DNA from: Candidatus Aerophobus profundus SCGC AAA252-L23
Lineage (GTDB): Bacteria; Aerophobota; Aerophobia; Aerophobales; Aerophobaceae
Length of the DNA stretch: 14,213 nucleotides
Assembly (NCBI GenBank): GCA_000402295.1
Contig: AQRW01000117.1
Span: 1-14,213 of the forward strand
Reading direction: 5' to 3'
Part shown: positions 8,071 through 14,179 of the stretch, piece by piece
Position numbering within the stretch: position 1 is the stretch's first letter
How the letters are laid out: every line of letters begins with the position of its first letter
Position numbers and translations under genes: made by a program
The notes under the pieces: model-generated
What the model saw: the letters and a program-made list of their open reading frames with translations, nothing else
The model's database searches: none
Told to the model about the DNA's origin: nothing

Positions 8071-8976
8071 TTAGCTACCCAGATAACCGGTAACCAAAAG
8101 GAATTTAACTAAAATAATTCCTACGGCGATGAAGATTACCCAGGAAAAGTAGTATCTTATATGAGCTCCTCTTAGCTTCTTATTGAGCATACTCCCCAAT
8201 TGAGAACCAATCAAAGAACCGGACAAAATGCAAGCCACCAGCCTAAAATCTATATTTCCCTTCAAAAAATGAGTTAATGACCCATATCCTGAGGTAAAAA
8301 TCATTTGAAAGAGACTTGTTCCTATAGCCACGCTGGTGGGAACTCCAAATAAGTAAATTAAAGAGGGAGTCATCACGAAGCCTCCTCCGATCCCTAAAAG
8401 CCCGGAGAACATTCCTACGGCAAACCCCAGACCGATTAGACTCCAAAGGGGAATAAAGTCTACTTTGGAAATGGGCAAAGAAATAATGGGAGGTATTTTT
8501 ATCTTTTGAATCCTTTGAGAAAATCTGGTTTCCACCACTCCTCCCCGAGGAGGTCTTTTCCTGGCTTTTCTACTTTCCAGAAACATAGAAATTCCTACAA
8601 AACAGAGAAGAATCATATAGACTATATTTACCCAAAGATACATTTTACTAATAGAGGAAGTATGAATTATCACAGTTCCCAACCCTTTTAGCCACATAAG
8701 CAGACGGGCTCCCAATTCTGTTCCAACTACCGCACCCAACAAGACAGAAGCAGCCAGCTTATAGTCTATATGACCGTAACCTCTGTGTTTTAAAGTGGCC
8801 GCGGTGGAAGTTCCTATCATTTGGCAGAGACTACTACCCACGGCAATGTTATAAGGGATATTGAAAAGAACATTGAGCATCGGGACAAGCAAGAATCCAC
8901 CTCCCACTCCAAATAATCCTGAGAGAACACCAATGCCCATACCTAACCCGATAAGACTAAGGAAATTAACTATCAA
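8071..8976 (-). CDS. TauE/SafE-family (DUF81) membrane permease
   Basis: A 301-residue protein read from a TTG at 8976-8974, preceded on its strand by AAAGGAGA at good spacing. It has the internal duplication of the TauE/SafE family: a glycine-rich SGLFGVGGGFLLVP segment (19-32) is echoed by SGLLGIGGGFVMTP (191-204). Each is followed by a VGSSLCQMI / IGTSLFQMI segment (46-54, 218-226). About eight hydrophobic segments are split by a basic central linker (about 135-160, rich in K and R). Family members include exporters of sulfite, sulfonates and other organic anions, but most are uncharacterised. It is the only - strand gene and separates the importer 1-2 block from importer 3. A shared job with the neighbours (export of a sulfur-containing or acidic product) is speculative. 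It also looks somewhat more AT-rich than the importers by eye. Confidence 0.9.
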   Translation of the reverse strand: MIVNFLSLIGLGMGIGVLSGLFGVGGGFLLVPMLNVLFNIPYNIAVGSSLCQMIGTSTAATLKHRGYGHIDYKLAASVLLGAVVGTELGARLLMWLKGLGTVIIHTSSISKMYLWVNIVYMILLCFVGISMFLESRKARKRPPRGGVVETRFSQRIQKIKIPPIISLPISKVDFIPLWSLIGLGFAVGMFSGLLGIGGGFVMTPSLIYLFGVPTSVAIGTSLFQMIFTSGYGSLTHFLKGNIDFRLVACILSGSLIGSQLGSMLNKKLRGAHIRYYFSWVIFIAVGIILVKFLLVTGYLGS

Positions 8977-8992
8977 AATCTCTCTCCTTTAT

Positions 8993-9012
8993 TTTTAACC
9001 CATTTTAACCCA
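8993..9012. repeat. Tandem 10-base direct repeat upstream of TauE/SafE-like gene
   Basis: TTTTAACCCA occurs twice head to tail (8993-9002, 9003-9012); on the - strand this is TGGGTTAAAA twice, just upstream of that gene's ribosome-binding site. A one-helical-turn period would put a protein on one face of the DNA, so an operator is possible, but no matching regulator is in the window. Confidence 0.55.
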
Positions 9013-9050
9013 GCAAAATTTTAAACAATTCATTTGTAGCTAAGAACGAC

Positions 9051-9117
9051 TTTAGTTGCAAGTTAAAACTTACGACTAAAGGTCATAGTAGCTGCAACCT
9101 TTTAACTTGCGACTAAA
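9051..9117. repeat. Long inverted repeat, possible REP/MITE-like element
   Basis: The 18-base arms at 9051-9068 and 9100-9117 are complementary at 17 positions, and the remaining pair is a G-U in RNA. The loop is 31 bases and holds a further CGACTAAA copy at 9073-9080. Surrounding sequence (GTAGC at 9036, GACTAC near 9138) suggests a larger palindromic unit. No T-run follows, so a terminator is unlikely. Confidence 0.65.
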
Positions 9118-9170
9118 ATGCCGGCTGAAGCCTACGACTACCTGGACGGAGAACTTTAATGTGCCAAAGG

Positions 9171-9227
9171 GTTTTTTCACTAAAAAACTTTTAGGAGGCG
9201 AGGATAGATAAATACCAGTGAAAAAAC
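9171..9227. repeat. Perfect 11-base inverted repeat enclosing a Shine-Dalgarno-like site
   Basis: GTTTTTTCACT at 9171-9181 is the exact reverse complement of AGTGAAAAAAC at 9217-9227. The 35-base interval contains TTAGGAGGCGAGG (9191-9203). No ATG, GTG or TTG at proper spacing follows that site, so whether anything is translated from it is unclear. Confidence 0.5.
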
Positions 9228-9288
9228 AGAAGAAATTCTACCAGTTTTGAGAGAAGTTGTAAAGGATTTTTTGAGATCGGAGATATAT

Positions 9289-9317
9289 TTGACTAAACTC
9301 CACTTTTTTGTCATAAT
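9289..9317 (+). promoter_or_regulatory. Sigma70/sigmaA-type promoter for importer 3
   Basis: TTGACT (9289-9294) and CATAAT (9312-9317) each match the consensus at five of six positions and are separated by exactly 17 bases. Transcription would start near 9324, giving a leader of about 80 bases that carries the orphan Shine-Dalgarno at 9333 close to the 5' end. No clear operator was recognised. Confidence 0.7.
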
Positions 9318-9332
9318 AAAATCACTATTTTT

Positions 9333-9344
9333 AAAGGAGGTGAT
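9333..9344 (+). promoter_or_regulatory. Orphan extended Shine-Dalgarno, 70 bases before binding-protein gene 3
   Basis: This is the third exact AAAGGAGGTGAT. The gene's own site is AAGGAG at 9391-9396. With the promoter at 9289-9317 the orphan site would lie within about ten bases of the mRNA 5' end. A TTG at 9344 opens a 13-codon frame to TAA 9385, but at only three bases from GGAGG it is a poor start. Confidence 0.7.
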
Positions 9345-9402
9345 TGTATCTATCAATCTTATTCAAGGGTGAGATAAAAGAATAACAAAAAAGGAGTGAG
9401 CC

Positions 9403-10662
9403 ATGAAGAAAATAGGGGTTATTTTGATGGTGGTAATGCTAATGGGCCTACTTACATTTACCGCTACCGCTTCGGCTAAAACCATTAATCTCCTGATGGA
9501 AGCCGTTCCTGATACTTTTTACATTCAGAACCTGCTGCCCGAATTTGAAAAAGAAAGCGGAATAAAAGTGGAATTTGAAATCGTCAACTATGCGCAGATG
9601 CACGGTAAGCTTCTTCCGCAGCTTTTGAGTCCCACAGGAGTTTATGATGCCATTGTGGTGGATAACTACTGGGCGGGGGAGTTTCCAGCGGCTGGCTGGT
9701 TGGAGCAACTCGAACCCTACGTAGATAAAACTCCGGCCATTAAATTGGAGGATTATCTTCCCTCTATGCTGGATATGGTGGGATATTATGAGGGAAAACT
9801 GTATATGCTTCCCTTCTATAATTACACCATGATTTTGATATATCGAAACGATTTGCTTACCCAAGCAGGGGTGGTAATCCCTGACACGGTAGAAGAGTAT
9901 GTTGATTTGTGCAGTCAGATGACCCAGGATGTTGATGGCGATGGACAAATGGATGTTTACGGTGCTTCGATGATGGGATTGAAACCAGATCCTATTTGCA
10001 TGGAATGGTCAAATTATCTCTTTAGTTGTGGAGGTGACTATTATGATGAGAACTGGCATGCCATCATAAACAATGCTGAAGGGGTAGAATCAGCTCGTCT
10101 CTACGCTAAGAATATGGATCTTAATGCTCCCATGGGTGCTCCTGGATTTGGATTTGACGAGGCTATCAATATGATGGCTCAAGGTAAGGCCTTTTCCCTG
10201 GTGACTTTCTGGATGTTCTTTACCAGTTTGAATAACCCCCTCGAGTCCCAGGTAGCCGGGAACATCCTCTTCCAACCTATGCCGGGAGGGGCCAATCTTA
10301 ATGGAGGATGGGGATGGGCTATCCCCAAGAGTTCTCCGGATAAGGAAGCGGCCTGGGAATTCATCTCCTGGGTAGAATCTCCAGAGATAGTTATTAAAAG
10401 AGCATTGCAGGGTGGCGCTCCCACGCGCTGGGATGCTTTTCAGGCCCCGGAAGTGGTAGAAAGATATCCCTATTATCCGATGATTATGAAGGGACTGGAA
10501 AAAGCTAAACCGGTGCCCGAGTTTCTCTATTCTACCGAGATGATTGAAGTGATAGGTAGGGAACTGTCACTAATTGTGGAGGGAAAAGATATTCAGAAGG
10601 CTCTTGACGAAGCCGCCAGCGGACTAAATAAGTTAACCAAAAAAGCAAAACTGTATCGGTAA
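9403..10662 (+). CDS. Extracellular solute-binding protein of CUT1 sugar ABC importer (importer 3)
   Basis: A 419-residue protein from ATG 9403, with AAGGAG at 9391-9396. The signal peptide is short: MKK, a hydrophobic core at 5-20, and a likely ASA/KT cut at residue 25. The mature protein is a family 1 extracellular solute-binding protein and a close paralogue of importer 1's, sharing LLPEFEK (44-50), EWSNYLFSCGGDYYD (201-215), GGWGWAIP (301-308), AAWEFISWVES (316-326) and STEMIE (377-382). Residues 176-187 form a DxDxDG-type loop (D176, D178, D180, G181, D184) like an EF-hand calcium site, which is known in some sugar-binding proteins and is missing in the importer 1 paralogue. The gene opens a transcription unit with its own promoter and is followed by a hairpin before its permeases. 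Confidence 0.93.
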   Translation: MKKIGVILMVVMLMGLLTFTATASAKTINLLMEAVPDTFYIQNLLPEFEKESGIKVEFEIVNYAQMHGKLLPQLLSPTGVYDAIVVDNYWAGEFPAAGWLEQLEPYVDKTPAIKLEDYLPSMLDMVGYYEGKLYMLPFYNYTMILIYRNDLLTQAGVVIPDTVEEYVDLCSQMTQDVDGDGQMDVYGASMMGLKPDPICMEWSNYLFSCGGDYYDENWHAIINNAEGVESARLYAKNMDLNAPMGAPGFGFDEAINMMAQGKAFSLVTFWMFFTSLNNPLESQVAGNILFQPMPGGANLNGGWGWAIPKSSPDKEAAWEFISWVESPEIVIKRALQGGAPTRWDAFQAPEVVERYPYYPMIMKGLEKAKPVPEFLYSTEMIEVIGRELSLIVEGKDIQKALDEAASGLNKLTKKAKLYR

Positions 10663-10674
10663 TTAGAAGTTTTT

Positions 10675-10715
10675 TGGCGAAGGCTGGATATATGAGAGCT
10701 ATCTGGCCTTCGCCA
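10675..10715 (+). other. Intercistronic hairpin after binding-protein gene 3
   Basis: TGGCGAAGGC (10675-10684) pairs perfectly with 10706-10715. The stem continues inward for six more pairs, two of them G-U, leaving a 9-base loop (10691-10699). No T-run follows. As at 6241-6274, it stands between the binding-protein stop and the first permease, which fits a role in mRNA stability or in setting permease levels rather than termination. Confidence 0.82.
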
Positions 10716-10747
10716 TTGGTTAAGATGAGGTAAACTCTTAAGACAAA

Positions 10748-11656
10748 ATGAAACCACGGGGAGCTAGGAGAGGCAAAGTGGTCTCCGCTCAAGCTAAAAA
10801 TAAACTGTTAGGATATTTACTTTTTTTCCCCAGCGGAGCTATCCTGATAGCGATAGTTCTCTGGCCCCTTATCTGGGCTCTTATTACCAGTTTTTCCACC
10901 TATACCTTTGTCTTTCCGGTGTGGGACACCTTTGTCTGGTTCGACAACTTCCTGGAGGCACTGAAAGATCAGTATTTTCTTAATTCACTTTATGTAATTT
11001 GTAAATTTGTGGTTTGTGTGGTTTTTCTGGAGTTTTTCCTGGGGTTCGTCATTGCCTTTCTTCTTAGCCGGGACATCAAGTTCAAGGTTGTTTTTTATAC
11101 CATTTTGGCCATTCCCATGGTTATGGCTCCGGTAGCGGTAGCTCTGATGTGGCGAATGTTTCTGCATACGGAGCTCGGTATAGCTAATTATCTGATTAGA
11201 ACAATAGGTTTCACCCCGGTTAACTGGCTGGGTTCATCAAAAACGGCTTTTTGGACTGTACTAATGGTGGATATCTGGCACCAGATTTCCTTTATGATTC
11301 TGATTTTGTTAGCCGGGTTTGTTTCTCTTCCCAAAGAGCCTTACGAAGCTGCAGCTATTGATGGGGCCTCGGGGCTACAGCGACTTATTTATATCACTTT
11401 CCCTTTGATGAAGCCGGTTATTGTTATCGCTCTTCTTCTTCGAACCATTTTTGCCTTCAAAACTTTCGATCTTATCTACGTTCTTACCCGGGGAGGTCCG
11501 GGAGTTAGTACTGATGTCCTCAGTTATTATATTTATCGGGTTACTTTTTCCTCGCTTAATTTGGCCGGGGGATGCGCCCAATCTTACTTATTCTTGGCCA
11601 TTGTTATGACGGTGGCGGTCTTTTTGTTTAGGGCAATGAGAGGAACGCAGATTTAA
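10748..11656 (+). CDS. CUT1 ABC importer permease, MalF/UgpA type (importer 3)
   Basis: 302 residues from ATG 10748, which has no good ribosome-binding site nearby. GTG at 10778, in the same frame, has AGGAG at 10766-10770 with 7-base spacing and would give 292 residues without touching the first membrane segment. Hydrophobic segments lie near 20-48, 80-106, 115-137, 167-191, 223-239 and 277-295. The EAA loop is E200-A201-A202, DG at 205-206, with FPL (218-220) in place of the usual LP, then RGGPG at 248-252. It is paralogous to importer 1's first permease (shared LGIANYL and a RGGPG block). It partners with the permease at 11715. Confidence 0.92.
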   Translation: MKPRGARRGKVVSAQAKNKLLGYLLFFPSGAILIAIVLWPLIWALITSFSTYTFVFPVWDTFVWFDNFLEALKDQYFLNSLYVICKFVVCVVFLEFFLGFVIAFLLSRDIKFKVVFYTILAIPMVMAPVAVALMWRMFLHTELGIANYLIRTIGFTPVNWLGSSKTAFWTVLMVDIWHQISFMILILLAGFVSLPKEPYEAAAIDGASGLQRLIYITFPLMKPVIVIALLLRTIFAFKTFDLIYVLTRGGPGVSTDVLSYYIYRVTFSSLNLAGGCAQSYLFLAIVMTVAVFLFRAMRGTQI

Positions 11657-11714
11657 CCAGGTCAGGCTAAATAAGGATAAGTACTGGGGCCGACTTCTTA
11701 AAGGGAAAAAGGTA

Positions 11715-12557
11715 ATGGGACAAATTACTTCTTCCATGCACATTAGAAAAAAGATAGCTAATTTTTTCACCTATTTAGTTCTCATTGCTTTCTCTTTGGG
11801 GGTTCTTCTTCCGGTACTTTGGATTTTCCGGACTTCTTTAGCCAGTAAAATAATTATTTTTAAAATACCCCCGGAGTGGTTATTCAAGCCAATTATTGAG
11901 AACTATACCTGGCTTTTTACCCAACTTAACTTTCTCCTCTATATGAGGAATAGTCTCATTATAGCTTTGGTTTCCACTACCCTGACCATACCGGCTGCTT
12001 TTGTAGCTGCCTATGCTTTTAATCGCTTTAACACCGGCGGAAAATTTCTGCAATTTGGAACTCTGGGTTCTCAAATGCTCCCACCCATTGTTCTGGTTCT
12101 ACCCATCTTTGTCATCTTTAGAAATTGGGGTTTGCAAAACAGTTTATGGTCGCTGATATTTGTTTATCTTGCTTCCAATCTTCCTTTCTTAATTTGGTTA
12201 TTGGTGGGATTCTTAGAGGGAATACCTAGAGAGTTGGAAGAAGCTGCTTTAATAGACGGTGCTTCCAGGATAACCGTGATTTTCCGGATTGTCTTTCCTC
12301 TTTCGGCCCCGGGAATTATGGCCGCCTTTGTTTTGGGCTTTATCCTCTGTTGGAATGAGTTTCTCTTTGCTCTGGTACTGGTAGCCCAGGAGGCCAGTAC
12401 TGTCCCCATAAAACTGGCTGCTCTGCAGACAGAAATAGGTACTCTGTGGGGGCCTTTATCCGCAGGTGTCTGCCTGGGTATCCTTCCTATGATTGTTCTT
12501 TCCTTGACCATTCAAAAGTATCTGATTCGGGGATTAACTTTTGGAGCTATCAAATAG
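11715..12557 (+). CDS. CUT1 ABC importer permease, MalG/UgpE type (importer 3)
   Basis: 280 residues from ATG 11715, behind a purine-rich AAAAAGG that is close to the start. It is of MalG type, with hydrophobic segments near 18-36, 79-101, 119-136, 143-167, 200-221 and 250-267. The EAA loop is intact at E176-A177-A178 with DG at 181-182 and PG at 199-200, followed by WNEFLFAL (213-220) and the RGLTFGAIK ending. It is paralogous to importer 1's second permease: both have RTSL, a Y/FxIPPxWL segment, an RFxTGG segment and SQML/TQML. The gap to the preceding permease is 58 bases, and 156 bases separate it from the M20 hydrolase gene. Confidence 0.93.
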   Translation: MGQITSSMHIRKKIANFFTYLVLIAFSLGVLLPVLWIFRTSLASKIIIFKIPPEWLFKPIIENYTWLFTQLNFLLYMRNSLIIALVSTTLTIPAAFVAAYAFNRFNTGGKFLQFGTLGSQMLPPIVLVLPIFVIFRNWGLQNSLWSLIFVYLASNLPFLIWLLVGFLEGIPRELEEAALIDGASRITVIFRIVFPLSAPGIMAAFVLGFILCWNEFLFALVLVAQEASTVPIKLAALQTEIGTLWGPLSAGVCLGILPMIVLSLTIQKYLIRGLTFGAIK

Positions 12558-12674
12558 GTGATTTCCTTTTTAAGTTGTATCCCCATCTTTAATTTTCTTT
12601 CGTCTCAAGCTCACGGTCATTATTGGACAAAGTTGGGTTTTTTTGTCATTAATTAAAATAATCTTAGGGTAATA

Positions 12675-12683
12675 AAAGGAGGG
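12675..12683 (+). promoter_or_regulatory. Second Shine-Dalgarno-like site upstream of the M20 gene
   Basis: AAAGGAGGG lies 39 bases before ATG 12714, while the working site is GAGGAGG at 12700-12706. The pattern of an extra site upstream resembles that of the three binding-protein genes, but spacing and sequence differ. The 156 bases before this gene are AT-rich; only weak promoter-like hexamers were seen (for example TTGTCA at 12643), and none is convincing. Confidence 0.4.
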
Positions 12684-12713
12684 TTCTAAAAATTAAAAGA
12701 GGAGGTAGCGAAA

Positions 12714-14054
12714 ATGACATCGGGGAAGGAAAAACTGGTCCAATATATAGAGGATCACCGTCGAGAAATAGTTGACTTTCTTCGTCAGTTTCTTTCTTTT
12801 AAGTCCGAAAATCCTGGTCCTTCGGGAAAAGGAGAGGAAAAAGAAGCTCAAGAGTGGCTTTCTAAACGACTGAGAGAATTTGCATTTGATAGAGTGGATT
12901 TGTGGTCGGCTGATTCATTTAGCCAAAGACCCAACGTAGTTGCTACTCTCCAGGGAAAAGGGGGAGGGAAATCCCTGATTTTTAATGGGCACTGCGATGT
13001 AGTTCCGGTGACTGACCAGGAGCGAAAAAAATGGACTATGGACCCCTGGAAAGGTGCAGTTAAGAAGGGACGTCTCTACGGAAGGGGAGCCAGTGACATG
13101 AAGGGAGGACTCACTTCTATGATCTGGGCGGCCAAAGCCTTGAAGGATACCGGTTTTCCGCTAAAGGGGGATCTTTATGTGGAATCGGTGGTGGGAGAAG
13201 AATCGCAGGAAGGTGAAACCATAGGTACAAAAGCTACTATAGAGAAGGGTTATCGGGCTCCTTTTGCCATTGTCGGTGAGCCGACCAACTGCGAGATTCA
13301 CATAAAGTCGCCGGGGGTATTCTTTTTTGAGCTGGTTATTCCGGGTAAAGAAGCGCACACCAGTGCCCGTAATCAGGTTCTTTTCCCTCAGAGGTACGGA
13401 CTTCCCTGGGGGAGTAAGGTGGGAGTTGATGCCATTATCAAAGCTGTTCCCTTTATCGAGTTGTTTCAGCGATTAGAGATCCAGCTTAATGAGAGATGGC
13501 GGGATCAAATCCTGGGAGGAGGGGGTTATCCGGAGCCTATAGATCAACAGGGAGTAGGAATTTTTACTATTAATCCCTCCTTTATTGAGGGAGGTACATA
13601 CTTAGGAGCGGTTCCTGGATATTGCAAGATAACCTATTGTGTCTGGTATCCCTATTGGTTGAAAGATGAAGAAGTTGTTGAGGAAATTAAAAAACATGTG
13701 GCTGCCCTGGCTTCAACTGACGATTGGTTGAGAGAAAATCCTCCCCAGGTCAACTTTCCAGTGGTCCAGCGCTGGAGGCCAATGGTTGAGGTTTCTCCTG
13801 ATCATCCGGGGGTAAAATGTCTGGCCTCTTCTTTTAAGGATGTCTTTGCTCAAGAAGCAGTGATTTCTGGTTTTAAAGCGGTGGCTGACTCTACTTTTCT
13901 TTCAGAAGAGGGCATCGAAACAGTTTTGTTTGGTCCCGGCAGTATTGCTTACGGTATCCATGGCCCCGATGAGTTTGTGCCGATAGAAGATGTAATCCAG
14001 TGTGCCAAGATTTTTGCTTTTATGGCCCTGGATTGGTGTGGACATAATGATTAG
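12714..14054 (+). CDS. M20-family metallo-amidohydrolase (ArgE/DapE/CPG2-like)
   Basis: A 446-residue cytoplasmic protein with no signal peptide, starting at ATG 12714 behind GAGGAGG. All M20 dinuclear-zinc landmarks are present: H93 and D95 (GHCD), D128 as bridging ligand (GASDMKGG), E162 as catalytic base with E163 (GEES), E189 (GEPT) and H416 (IHGPDE). By family knowledge it hydrolyses an amide bond, for example of an N-acyl amino acid, dipeptide or acylated amine. Annotation as ArgE or DapE would overreach, since no arginine or lysine genes are near. The lid domain has the expected AHTSA (214-218) but then carries a segment of roughly 15 extra residues (NQVLFPQRYG and following) before VGVDAI. 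It follows importer 3 and has a paralogue at 1-515, suggesting it acts on what the importers bring in. Confidence 0.93.
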   Translation: MTSGKEKLVQYIEDHRREIVDFLRQFLSFKSENPGPSGKGEEKEAQEWLSKRLREFAFDRVDLWSADSFSQRPNVVATLQGKGGGKSLIFNGHCDVVPVTDQERKKWTMDPWKGAVKKGRLYGRGASDMKGGLTSMIWAAKALKDTGFPLKGDLYVESVVGEESQEGETIGTKATIEKGYRAPFAIVGEPTNCEIHIKSPGVFFFELVIPGKEAHTSARNQVLFPQRYGLPWGSKVGVDAIIKAVPFIELFQRLEIQLNERWRDQILGGGGYPEPIDQQGVGIFTINPSFIEGGTYLGAVPGYCKITYCVWYPYWLKDEEVVEEIKKHVAALASTDDWLRENPPQVNFPVVQRWRPMVEVSPDHPGVKCLASSFKDVFAQEAVISGFKAVADSTFLSEEGIETVLFGPGSIAYGIHGPDEFVPIEDVIQCAKIFAFMALDWCGHND

Positions 14055-14156
14055 TTAGTTTATCGACTGATTGGTCCAGTAGATTAAAAGCCCAAATATT
14101 ATCTAAATGTGGTGGTAGGTAATCTTTACTAGAAAGTAAGGTTTAGGGATCTTTGG

Positions 14157-14179
14157 ATGTTTCTGGGGAAACATTTTTT
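14157..14179 (+). terminator. Possible intrinsic terminator after the M20 gene
   Basis: ATGTTTC (14157-14163) pairs with GAAACAT (14168-14174) around a 4-base loop, and the T-run 14174-14179 follows at once. The stem is short and AT-rich, so efficiency may be low. It lies 102 bases after the M20 stop codon. Confidence 0.55.

Larger units (their letters stand above)
8977..9402. other. 426-base divergent intergenic region with repeats and a promoter
   Basis: This region lies between the divergent TauE/SafE-like gene and importer 3. It holds, from left to right: the ribosome-binding site of the - strand gene, two tandem 10-base repeats (8993-9012), a long inverted repeat (9051-9117) in a wider repeat-like stretch (about 9036-9138), a second perfect inverted repeat (9171-9181 with 9217-9227) enclosing a GGAGG, a sigma70-type promoter (9289-9317), and the orphan Shine-Dalgarno (9333-9344). 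No convincing gene was seen; a 54-codon frame at 9208-9372 lacks a normal start. Confidence 0.75.

Noticed and set aside
9448..9948. 166-codon open frame on the - strand
   Set aside because: It lies wholly antisense to binding protein 3, has no recognisable domain, and is explained as a shadow of the coding strand.
12164..12511. 115-codon open frame on the - strand
   Set aside because: It is antisense to the last permease; the basic, low-complexity composition is typical of a shadow frame.
12626..12647. T7 run (12638-12644) as an intrinsic terminator before the M20 gene
   Set aside because: The only stem found (GACAAA with TTTGTC) contains the T-run in its loop and arm rather than preceding it.
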